A stretch of DNA of 64,000 nt from Proteromonas lacertae (Eukaryota; Sar; Bigyra; Opalinata; Proteromonadidae): NCBI GenBank assembly GCA_002245135.1, contig NGBS01000892.1, forward strand, positions 39,191-103,190, read 5' to 3'. This document shows, piece after piece, positions 13,342 to 26,600 of this stretch (positions are counted from its first letter, which is position 1; the number at the start of each line of letters is the position of its first letter). The translations under genes were made by a program, and so were the position numbers. Below the pieces are notes generated by a model that saw only the letters and a program-made list of their open reading frames with translations, was not told the DNA's origin and made no database searches.

Positions 13342-14558
13342 ATGAGTGGATCAGCAACGTTTGACGATAAATCACTAAATTTAGCACGTCTATACTGTCG
13401 TATTATTATGATTTTATTTCTACAGTAAACCAATATGAAATAGCAAATTTTCATAATCATTATGAAAGGATTGCTAAGTAACCTCTAAAAATGTATATTA
13501 TATAATAGAATTGAAGGAAAGGAAAAAATTAGAGCTTCAGCTTTCGCACATTACATACGATATACCCAAATTAACTTCATTCAGCAGCTTTATCAGATTT
13601 ATCGTATTATACATATTATTATACCTATATTAGCTGACGCTTCAGCTGGATGGAATGAATTTTTTCAAATAGTACTTTTATCTACCTGTTCGTCTGTTGC
13701 AACTATCTTTTATCTTTTTGTTTTCTCTTTTCAATCAACACAGTATAACAAAATATCATATGAAGACATTGAAAACTGTTTGAAGTGTTTAAACACCAGT
13801 TTTACATGTCTATCTTATGCCAAAAATGATTTTAAAAAATGTGACAAGTATAATATAGTTATTTTTAATCATATTATGTGAATAGTAACAATGATGGATT
13901 TTTAACATTTCATCAATTTATGGCATTTGTAAGTAAAGATGTCAAGCCTTGGATACCTATACTTCAATTCAAAATGCAGTTAATAGAAAGAATCATCACA
14001 GAAAAACAAATTTTAACCATTCTTCAAAGAAAACAGAATATAAAAGATATAAGAAATTATAGATTAGAACACAATGACAAATTACCTCCATTACCTTGTT
14101 TATCAAAATTTCAATTATATATTTCAAGGGAACCACATCCTTGTCTTTATCATTATGATCCAGATAAAGTGAAATTAACAATAGAAAAAGTAGTGCTTGG
14201 AATGATGAATGAATGTAGACAAGGAATAATTTCAATTCACAGAATACCATATAATGTAGAAATGTCATTAAAAATAGCATATAAAAATGATAAAATAGAA
14301 AAGTTTATAGTTGAAAATTATCATGGAGGTAATAATAAAAAAAGAGCAAGTAGATTTTCTTCTGTTTCTTTAGCAAGTACATCTGAAGCAGTGAATAATC
14401 GAAGTATTTTGAGAAATTCAACAACTAGATTAAAATCAAATCCAAATATAAATAATAATGTAATATCAACCAAATATGCAACACTTCCATCTCCTTCTTC
14501 TCATCGAAATATAAATGTGATAAGAGTAAAGAGTAATTTATCTGATGAAGAATATTGA
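13342..14558 (+). CDS. EF-hand-like/TM family protein, copy 4
   Basis: Five exons: 13342-13399, 13426-13477, 13509-13603, 13634-13847, 13886-14558 (introns 26, 31, 30 and 38 nt) give 363 residues, the shortest intact member. The N-terminus is MSGSATFDDKSLNLARLYC, so the usual AKYFC is ARLYC. The intron that splits the hydrophobic segment in copies 1-3 is missing, and TIFYLFVFSF is encoded without interruption. The EF-hand intron is present. Loop DNNNDGFLTFHQ. Then WIPILQFKMQ, ILQRKQNIKDI, LPPLPC, REPHPCLYHYD, and a short tail with SILRNSTTRL. It is convergent with the giant gene (135-bp gap). Confidence 0.85.
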
Positions 14559-14693
14559 ATAGATATTAGTTGTGTATAAGTATATTATATAACACAATGT
14601 GTAAATAATTATTGTTCATTATTTGTTTTGTTTTAAACAATTCAAAAACATATTCAAATATAATAATAATAATAGTGTGGAATTAAATAATAT

Positions 14694-17600
14694 TTAATTG
14701 AAAATATCAGATGATTCACAACTTGGACCTTTAAATCCATCAAAACATTCACAATTTCCTGTTATTGTATTACATTTTCCATTATTACTACACATATTTG
14801 ATGGTAAACTATCTTCTATCATATTTTCTATCTTTATGATATTTGTATCTAATAATTTTTCATTCTTCTTTATTCCATAATAATTTCCATTATCATCTAT
14901 CTTTTCATTTTCATCTATTTCTTTTCTTCCTAATATTTTCATTTCATATTGTCTTCCACTTTGATATTTTGAATAAGTAATTTCTACTTTCACTTCATTA
15001 TTTAAATCATCTTTTTCTATATCTATATCATCTAAACTGATTGTTCCACTTGGTAATCGATATAACTCTTTCTTCCATTCATTTATATTATCAAATGTTA
15101 TTGAATCTGTATACCACACTCTTCCAAATGGATCAATATACTCTATATATATCTTATTATTATATGTAACATCTTTTCCATTGGTTTTGAATATTATTCT
15201 TTGCAAACTTTGCTGAGATGATTCACATTCATCACTCACTGATACTCCATATGGACATTTTCTTTTACTACAATCATCTCCAAAATATTCTTTATCACAT
15301 ACACATATTTGAATATATTCATTATCTTTATCATTCTTATCATATTTATTCATTATTCCATAATAATTATCTTCTACATTCTCTATTCTGCTATATTCTT
15401 TATTCTTCAATATTGTTTCGATTGTTCGACATACTCCATGATTATTACATTTATTTGGGCAACTTAATCTTGAACAACTATTTCCTTCATAACCATCAAA
15501 ACATTCACATTCACCACTATTTCGATTACATTTACCATGATTTGAACATTCATAATAGTTATGATCTGATAAGAATATACCATATGCACAAATTCTCATT
15601 GAACAATCTGATCCTTTCCAACCAAAATAACACATACATTTTCCATTCACACATCTTCCATTATTATTACAATTATTAAAACATTGTTTGGAATAACTAA
15701 TTGGATCTTCTAATCTCAATTTTGTATTTAAATCATGAGAATTTGTTCGAGATTTCGAATTTGTTATTATTCCATTATTTCGATAATATGAAAATGAATC
15801 ATCATATCCCCATAATGTCTCTGTTACACCAATATTTCCATAGATTCCACTAAATATTCCTTTTCTATAACCAAATGATTCTAGTTTTACTACACAATCA
15901 TTGTTATAACAACAAGATTTTTCATTTCCTGAACCAAATAATAAACTATCTTCACATTTAAATTCATCCATTTCATATTGATTTGGTTCTAATAATCTCA
16001 ATTTAAACTCTGAAACATCGAAATTTGAATTATAATAATATTTTCCATTTCCTACAAATGGATTAGAAATATATCCATAATTCTTTTCATGAGTTATATT
16101 TCCATAATATTCGCCTCCATAGAATAATCCAAATTTTGCATTCTTGAATAATGGTTGATTTGTTATTATTCTTACATATGTGAAATTCACAACTATATTA
16201 CAATCTTCTATATTCTCTATTTCATTTATTAAACCACTTACTATTATATTATTTGAATCACTATCATTTCTTCCAACTATTCCTCCATTACTCAGCTTAA
16301 ACCAACATGAATATATATTCACATTTCCATTCTTTATTCTTCCAATTAATCCACCAAATCTCATCTCTATTCCTTCTTCTTTATCAAATAATATTGTCAA
16401 TGATCTTCTTATTAAACCAAATGAATAACTTATCAAATTATTAGATTCTTCTTCTTCTATTTCACCTATTAATGAACCATATATTATTCTCATTTTGTTA
16501 TTATTTTCTTTATCATCTCCTACATATTTCATATTCATTATATCAACAAAACTGTTTTCGATTTCACAATTATCACATTTGCCTATTAATCCACCTATTA
16601 TTATCTCATTTTCATCATTCTCTATTCCTAATACATTTATTCTTAACAAATCACCAACTACTCTGATTGATGAGATTTTACTATTCTTTACTTCGCCAGC
16701 TAAAAATCCAAATGTCATTTCATCTTTTAAATTCATTATTATTGATCTTGTTCCTCTATTAAAGAATTCAATTCGAACATTCTTTATTGTACTGTTTATT
16801 ACTGAATCAAATAACAAACCACTTGTTCCATTACAATTGATTTCTGTTGCATCATAGATTTCTACCACTATATTTTCTATTGTTGAGTTTATTACATCTC
16901 CAAATATACCACATTCAGTTATTCTAAATAATTTATATGTTTCTTTCATATTTCTTCCATTTCTCATTACTACTCTTCTTCCACTATTTATCATTGATGA
17001 ACTATATAATGATAAAACTGTGTTTTGAATTATTGAATTTTCTACACATTTTAATATCTTTATATTCACTTCATTTCTCATTTCGGAATGTAATACTAAT
17101 CTTGTTCCTTTCATATTAAATCCTTTCTTCATTATTGTTACTCCTCTGATGTTCTCTTCATACTTTTCATCTCCTAACATTTTGTTTATTAATGATGGTA
17201 TTTCATTTTCTTTTCTTTTATCCAAGTTTATTCCTATATTTCCTTCTTCTATTATTTTTTCTATTATTTTATCACTTATGAAAGGTAAAGTATTAGTAAC
17301 AAATTCATACCATATATCTAAACCATTCTCTTTTATTATATCTGGAATTGAGGTTATTGGATTTTCTTCTCTCTTTATTTCTTTCATTATATCATCGATT
17401 ATTTCATATTCATTATCCTTCTCTTTCAACTCATTTAGTTTATCTTCAATATTCTTTATTTCATCTTCGATTGGAATAAATATTGGATTTTCTATATCTG
17501 GAAGTGATTCAGGAGGTAATGTTGGAGGATGAACATTTGCTATTATATACAATTTGAATGAAGTATTTACAGATCCTTCTAAATTTGATCCAATTAATAT

Positions 17601-20600
17601 AACACTATCATCAAATAACATATTATCATTGATTTTTCCTGATATTATTCCATTTTCTTGATTAATTGATAATCCATATGATTCTAATGATGGAATAGTT
17701 GAATAACTATATATATGATCATTTTCACCTATTTTTGGTTTGTCTAATATACATTCTAATCTTTCAACACAATAATATTCTGATTTATCTATTGATATGA
17801 AAGTAGGAGCAGGATATAAAACTACTAAACTAATTGTTGTACTTCCTTTTCCCACTTCATTTATTCCATACACTGTGTAAACTAATGGGATACTATGTCT
17901 CTCATTTACTTTTCCTTTTATTTCACCTGTACTTTCATTAATTTCTATTCCTTCTACTGGAGTTGGACTGATTTCCCATTTTTCTACATATCCTATTACA
18001 CTCACTTTTCCAAAGTTAAATTCTTCACCTACATGAGTTTTAACATTTGGATATTCATATTTTATATCTTTTGGAATTGATAATTTTGATGATATTGTAA
18101 TTTTCTTTGATAATGTACTATTTTTATTAGTAGCTGATATCATAGTCACTAATGAATCATCATCTTTAAATACTCTATTTGGTTCTCCTTTCAATTCTCC
18201 TGTTTTAAAATTGAATTTTAAACTTACAAATTTTTCTTTCAATTCTTCAAAATTGTCTATTTTAAATTCATTTATTGAAGGATGATAACTTATTGGATTT
18301 ATTGTTGATTCTATTTTATAATAGAATATCACATCAAATGGATATTCAAATGAAGGAATTGGATCTTTTAAAGAAATACTCAATTCAATCTCAGTTGATC
18401 CACCATCATTCATACCAATCACTTTTATCATTATATCATTGTCATTTTCAAAATATACTTTTACTAACCCACTTAATATTCCAGTCTTTTCATCTATTGT
18501 TAAATTGTATTTATCTATTAATTCTTTATTTTCACTCACTTTATAAGATTCTGGATATGATATTCCATCATTATTATCAACATTTGGATTACATGAATAT
18601 GGATCATATCTATAAACAGTTACTTTATTCAACTCATCTCCTTCTCCATATCCTAAGAATTTAGGTTTTCGAAGTGTAATTGTTATAAAAATACTGGTTA
18701 AAATTTTACCATCTTCATTCTCTCCAATTATTTTTATTTCTTCTTTTTGAACTCTTGTTAGAAGTTTATTACTACTAATTATTCCAGTTTTAGTATCTAT
18801 ATTCAAGCCAATCATTTTGAATCTGTTTAAATAATTTGGATCAATGTAAAATTTATAAATACTTCCTTCTTCTTTTACTGTTGGAAGGAGTGAATTACTT
18901 AATGGTTGTAAATATAATCCATTTGATATATTTGGATAAACTAATAATGTTGGTTTTCTGTGAATTATTCTGATTGTTATTTCAACATTATTGATTGATT
19001 CACCTTCTATATTATAAGCTGATATTTTATATTTCAATTGTTTTGGAGTTTGTTTTTCTAAATCAATTTTTACAGTTATTACTCCTGTTTCATCATTAAA
19101 TTGTATTTCTGATTCTCCAGTTGTTATTTCTGGATATGTTTTATATCTTATTGATTTATCTTCTGGTAAATCAGTTGATAATTTTTCTGTATTATTTTCT
19201 TCATTTTTGTAGAATATATATTTAGTTTTACTACTATAAACAGATATTGGTGAATGATAAATTATCAATAATGATATTGAATATTCTTTATCTTCTGGTT
19301 TATATCCATTACTTTGAATCACTTTAAATGTTTCATTGAATAATCCACTTATTATATCACTCTTTATACTTCCATTATCTTTATCAAATATTATTCCTAT
19401 TGCTGTTAATTCTTTTTCTATTTCAATTGGAGATATTGAAAATGATGATTTTTCACTTCTAGAACTTGGTTTTATATCAATTGAATATTTATAATAATAT
19501 TTACTCTCTATATTATAGGTAAAATCAGGTGGTGCTACATAATATATATTCAACACCAATTTTCCTTCAACTACTTTACTGTTAGATAGTTTTTGTTGTA
19601 TATTTATTTCTAGAACATTATTCTCTATTACCTCTTTGATTCCATCACTTGAAAATACACCACTACTTATATCAAACTTTATTCCTAATCCTTCAAGAGT
19701 TTCACTAATTCCTTCATCTTTTAATACAAAACTCATTTCATCTTCTTTTTCTACTTCTGGTTCTAATCTAAATGATTCTCCTATATGATATATATCCAAC
19801 ACATTCTTATATTTAAATTTATATTGTGAAACTGTTAAATTAAATTCTATTGTTACTGTTTTACTCAACAATGTTTGTTGTATTCTTATTAATGTTTCAT
19901 TCAGTATACCATCAACTGTTTCTCCTTCTAAAGTATATAAACAACCACTATCTTTATCTAAATGAATTTTCATTTTATTTAACATTTCTTCTTGAGTATT
20001 ATCAGCAAATGAAAATTTGGAATTATTGGCTTTTCCTTTTGGACAAATGTTAATTTTATCAGACTGATGAATTTCGTCTATTATATATTCAAATTCTTCT
20101 ATTGTTATATTCATTTCAAATTCAGAAGAAGGTAAATCTCCGCTTGCTAATCTTATTAAGAACTTTTCTTCATTTAGTATTTCTGTTGGAATTCCAGATA
20201 TTTTACCATTTTTATTATCAAAAGATAAACCATTATTCATTGTTGTTAAATCTGGAATTATAAATAATACTGGTTGATAAGCATGAATAATAGGAGTGTC
20301 AGTTTCAAATAATAATCCTTTACATCCTTTGTAAGTAATTGAATTATATGTTATATTTGGAATAATTATTTCATTTATTATTATGAATGGAACAGTGATT
20401 GTATGATTTCCTGTTACATTTATGAAGATTTCATAAGTATCTGGTTTTATTTCTGATGTTAAATTTCCACTTATTTCTCCATTTGATTTATTTATCTTTA
20501 ATAATGTTGATACTTCATCTTCAGATATTATTTCAAATGTCAAATCTTTACTAGATGAATCAATTGTTGGTGTTATTATTTTTAAATTATAATAATAAGC

Positions 20601-23600
20601 AGTTTTATTTGAATATTCTACTGATTTGGGATATAAACATCCATCATATTTAGCATCTCCCCATTTTGCTTCTCCATTATTCAATTGACATTCTCTTGTT
20701 CGATTTCCAGAACATCCAGATTCACAGAATATTGAAGCTGTTTCTCTTCCTTCTGTTTCAGGCCAATCTCCTTCTTTTGGACAAGTTGGCATTGTTATAA
20801 GAATAGAAACTGTACATGTTTTTGTTTTACCATTATATTCTGTTGGAGTTATTGTTATTACATAATCTAATGAAGGATCTACTTTCTCACTTGATGTTCC
20901 ATAGATTCTTCCATATCCATCATAATATAAACCTTTTGGTAAATCTTTATCACCAGATTTTATTTCTATACTATAACTACCTGATATTGAAATAAACACA
21001 TCATTTGTTGTTGCTAATTGTTTATCTACTGATCCTTCAAGTTTTGTATTTGAACAGACAAACATATAATCTGATACTTCACAATTTGATTCTTCATTAG
21101 AAACTAAACCTCCTTTTCCATTATTATTCTTACATCTCTTTGTTATTTGAGATATAGGAGAAGATGATGAAAATGATTTTCCAGCTGAACATGATGATAT
21201 ATCTTTCTTTCCTATTGGAATTATTGTATTATCACAAAATGATGGATAATTACATATTTGAGAAATATAATCTGATAAACTGATTTTCTTTGATAAACTA
21301 CCACCATCTATTCCTCTTCTTGTGAAATTGAATAAATAGATTGAATATTTATCATTATGATTTGGAATTGGAAATTCTCTTTTATTATCATTTTCGTCTT
21401 TTGGTTCTATCACATTTTCAATATTCTGTATTTCTACCCAATCATCATTTTCATTATTCTTCACTAATAATTTCCAATCAACTGGATAACTATTTTCTTC
21501 ATTTTTATTTCTTCTCAAATAATAACTATTTATTAATATGGGTTTATCATATCTTATTTCTATCCAATATGGAATATAAGCTATTCTTTCAGACATATCA
21601 AATGTTATTGAAGTTGATTCATCATTATCTAATAATCTCAACATTTCATCATTTGTAAATGAATAATCACCAATTGTACCATTCAATGATCCAAATGATT
21701 TTATTGATGTTATTCCATCGATTGGTGAAGAAATGCATTCATATGTTGAGATATATTGAAAATCTAAATATTTCAAAGAATTACTCAATTCTAATCCTAT
21801 TATATTTTTATTTTCATTTAATATTGATGTTAATAATGGAATTGAGATTATTTCTTCTTCTAAATTATTCTCTTTTGAATAAATTTCATTTCCATTTAAA
21901 TATATTTTTAGATTTCCAACACATCTTACTTTTATATACCAATATAATTTTTGATTGTTTTTTGATTTATATTCAAATTGAATTCTTATATATTTTAGAT
22001 TTTCTGATGTTGATTCAATTAATTCTTTCAAATTCATCTTATTCCAACTATCTGCATCATATTTGTTTGACCAATCATTATCGCTTTGTGTTGTAGATGA
22101 ATATTCACATTCAGATTTATATGATAATAATCTATCAATTATCACTGGAATTATAGCATTATCATCTAATAATGCTTTAGTTGATATATTATAATCAACT
22201 AATCTGATTTCTACATCTGTATTCTTATTTGTTATTGTTGTTTTCAATGAATATACATCTCTACTTATACAGAAATATTCAGAATAAGTATTCTTCTTCA
22301 AATGATTATTAGTTAATATATTATAAAATATCTTATTATTTGAATTATCATATAATTCAATGTTTTCATTATCACTTTCAATCTTTCCATAAACATTCAC
22401 TAATATATTATTCTCATTTTCTTCTTCACAATATTGACTATTGATGGTTATTGATTTTTCAGTTTTTCCATGATTATTTTCACAAGATATCTTTATTGAT
22501 TTTGATTCTAATTTTTCATTGATTATTCCATATAACATTCCGCTTGATTGGTTGAATTTCATTCCTGAAGGAATATAATCTATCAGAAAATCTGTTCCTC
22601 CATTGGTTATTGTTGGAGATATTATATAATATAATCCAATTATTAGATTAAATGAAGATAATTCATATATTATTTTTGGAATTCCTTCTCCATCTACTTC
22701 AAAATCAATAGTTCTTGTATCTTCATAATTATTGATTCTTCCAGATGTGATAATATTATGATATTTATTGAATATTTCATAATATCCTCCATCAATTGAT
22801 TTACTATTTAATATCAATGAATATTTTCCATTTCCATCAGATGTACATAATGAATGAATATTATCACCATTATTAGTTGGAGTAATTGATTCAATTGTTT
22901 TACTATTATCTTCTTTATTCACAACAGAATATGAAGATTCTTCTATTCCATATTTACCAGAATGATAATTAATTTCATAGAAATAATCTGAACAGATTAT
23001 ATTTAATTTGAATTTATATTCTCTATATCCATTTCTTGTATATCTTCTTATAGTAATTGGATAATTAAACACTGGTCTAATTGAACTTCCAGATATTATA
23101 TTATTATTCAACATTAACCCTTCTGGTAATGAAGATGAAGTATAAATAGAATCTAAAGTTGATGAACATATTATATTGATATTTTTATTTACTTGATAAT
23201 CATTATTATGTTGACATTCAAATAATGGATTGGTTTCATCTTTCATTTCTTTTATTCCTATTTCAATTGTTGTGGTGATTTTAGGAATTATTTCATCACC
23301 TTGAGTATATGGACCACTTTCAATCACATAATATTTCATCTCACTTTCAACTAATCCAATTCCATTTATCTCACCATTTTCAATATTCAGTTTCAAACCC
23401 ATTGGTAATTCTGGATAGATTGAATATCTTGTTGAATCACTTTTAGCTACTCCTAATGATGAATAGATTATTGGATTATTATTAGGAATTGGGAAATATA
23501 ATGGATATAATGAATATGTAAAATTATAGGTTAATAAAGATTGAGATATATATCCAACATAACTATCATCAATTAAATTTGCATCTGCTAATGATCTTGC

Positions 23601-26600
23601 ATTCGCTACACATTGATAAGCAGGAGAAGTAATATTGGGTCTTCCACATCCAAATTCTAAACTTCCTACTACTCCTGCAGCACTGGTGCCTTGAACTTGG
23701 CTGCTACATACTCTTGCACCTAGGGATTTCCATGTTGTACCTTTTGTTATCAAATAGGAACTAACTGTTCCTCCTACATAAAAACCACCTGTTGATGTTA
23801 CTCTTGTTATATAACCATTAAATAGAAGAAGACTCTGTTTAGTAAAATCTACTCCCAGATTATTCCAAAATTCATATCCACTTCGATATCCTACGATCTT
23901 TTGAGTCATTTTATAATATAATATGGCAGAAGAACTTGGAGTTACAAGAGCGTCTGTATCACGATAGCTTCCAGCTATACTATTTTCAGTACAACTTGTT
24001 TTATCAAAATTATCTTTATAATAAGATGAGAAATATCCAGGAATATAATTTACACTAGAAGAGTATTTAAATTTAATTGCAACTGAACTAGAACTGTGAG
24101 GATTACTTCCTGTTATTATAACATCAACAGGATTTCCACTTGCTGTTCCACTGATTTTACAGGATGAACTATCTAATGATAATCCACTTCCTATTGTACC
24201 ATTTGATACACAAGATGTTAAACTGCCTTCATAGATACTTTCAAATAATACAGATTTACTTCCAAATAATATCATCTCATTTGTTTCATAATGAAGAAAT
24301 TGTAATGGAGAGGATGATGGATTAGGCATATCTTCAACACTCAATTTCAAGGGAATTTCGATTGATTTGCTTTTCAATAAACATTTTATCTTATATTCTT
24401 TCATTTCAATTTCACTCACATAACCATTCGAATAGATTTTACCATTCGATTTTATTGATATGTTCGAAGGAAGATTTTGATCTGATGATATTGAACAATC
24501 ATGAATTGGATTACTACATTTTGGTTTTAGGATTCTAAATTCATGATTTATTGGAATTTTTATTCCATCTTCTACAACAATTCCATAATCACATTCAGTG
24601 TCTTTATCATCATAGATTTCTAATAGGATTTTCTTCTTCATCATTACTTCATCTTTTATATAAGATATCTCATAAATTCTTTCAAACATTGTTTCTTCAC
24701 TCATTCCTAATATTACACATTCAGATGATAAATATAAACCATTTGGTAAATTTTCTTCAATTGAACAATAAGAAATCTCTGAATCTTTTTCTTCAGATGA
24801 TAAGATCTCTAATTTAGTTAACTCATTTACATAGATCTTATATAATGATGGTTCTTTTATCATTATTGAGTTTATTGAAGATCCATAAGAATTCGAAATC
24901 TTTATGAAGATTTCTTTCTCATATATTTCTTCTCCAACTATTCCACTTATCACACATTTAGAATTATCAAATACTAATCCTTTCATTGATATTTCATTTA
25001 GAAATTCACAACTGTTTCCACCATTTATTATTGTGGGATTTATATATACTTTTGATCCTCTCACTAATTCATATACTTCATTTCTCAATATTGGTAAACT
25101 ACTACCATAATCAATTAAATCGATTTTCAATAATATTGATTCTTGTTCATCATACAATTCACCTCTTTTCACTAGATATAAATCATTTATTAATATTTCA
25201 TATTCGATTCTTTTACTTTTATCTAATAGATTCATTTTGATTTTATAATTTAGTCCATTCAATGTATGATTTTTATATTCTCCATTTACATTTATGGTTG
25301 TTTCAGTTATTATTTCATCAAATGAAGATATTCTACATTTTACTTCAGAATCTCCTTTCACTTTTATCGAATAATCAAAACCACTATTTGCATAACTAAA
25401 TTTGATTGTCGTCTTTGAATATCCAGATTTGGAATATCGAATTATTGTGGATATTGTATTGGAAGTAAATAATAATGGTTTTCCACTTATTACACTAGTT
25501 CTATTATCAATTGATAAGCCAAGAGGTAAATCATTACTGAAATATAAATATTTATTCACATCGCTATTTGACAAGCAAGCTTCATTAAATTCACCAATTG
25601 GAAATGGAATATTAAATTTTGAATTTTGACATTCAAATAATGGATTGGTTTCATCTTTCATTTCTTTTATTCCTATTTCAATTGTTGTGGTGATTTTAGG
25701 AATTATTTCATCACCTTGAGTATATGGACCACTTTCAATCACATAATATTTCATCTCACTTTCAACTAATCCAATTCCATTTATCTCACCATTTTCAATA
25801 TTCAGTTTCAAACCCATTGGTAATTCTGGATAGATTGAATATCTTGTTGAATCTGTTTTAGCTACTCCTAATGATGAATAGATTATTGGATTATTATTAG
25901 GAATTGGAAAATATAATGGATATAATGAATATGTAAAATTATAGGTTAATAATGATTGAGAAGTATGTTGAACATAACTATCATCAATTAAATTATTATC
26001 ATCAGAAGATGATTTACATGCAACGCATTGATAAGCAGTATTAGTATTTGGTTTACCACATCCAAATTCTAAATCTCCTATTATTCCAGCATTATAACCT
26101 CCATTTAAATGTGCGTTACAATTTTGATCTCCTAATGAGCCATAATTTACAACAGCTGTTTTTAAAGATGAACTAACTGTTCCTCCTACATAAAATTCAG
26201 AAATATCTCTAACAATATAACCATTAAATCGAAGGATACTAGCTTTAGTAAAATCTACTCCCAGATTATTCCAAAATTCATATCCTAATCGATATCCTAC
26301 GATCTTTTGAGTCATTTTATAATATAGTACTGAATCAGAAGTGGGAATTACAACTGCATCTGTTGGACGGAAAGCATTATCTAAATTAGCTGCTACACAA
26401 GTTGATTTATCAAAATTATCTTTATAATAAGATGAGAAATAGCCAGGAATATAACTAGCAGTTGAAGAATATTTAAATTTAATCAAAATTGAACTAGAAC
26501 TGTGAGAATTACTGCCTCTTATTATAATAATATCAACAGGATTTCCACTTGCTGTTCCACTGATTTTACAGGTTGACATATCAAATGATAATCCACTTCC

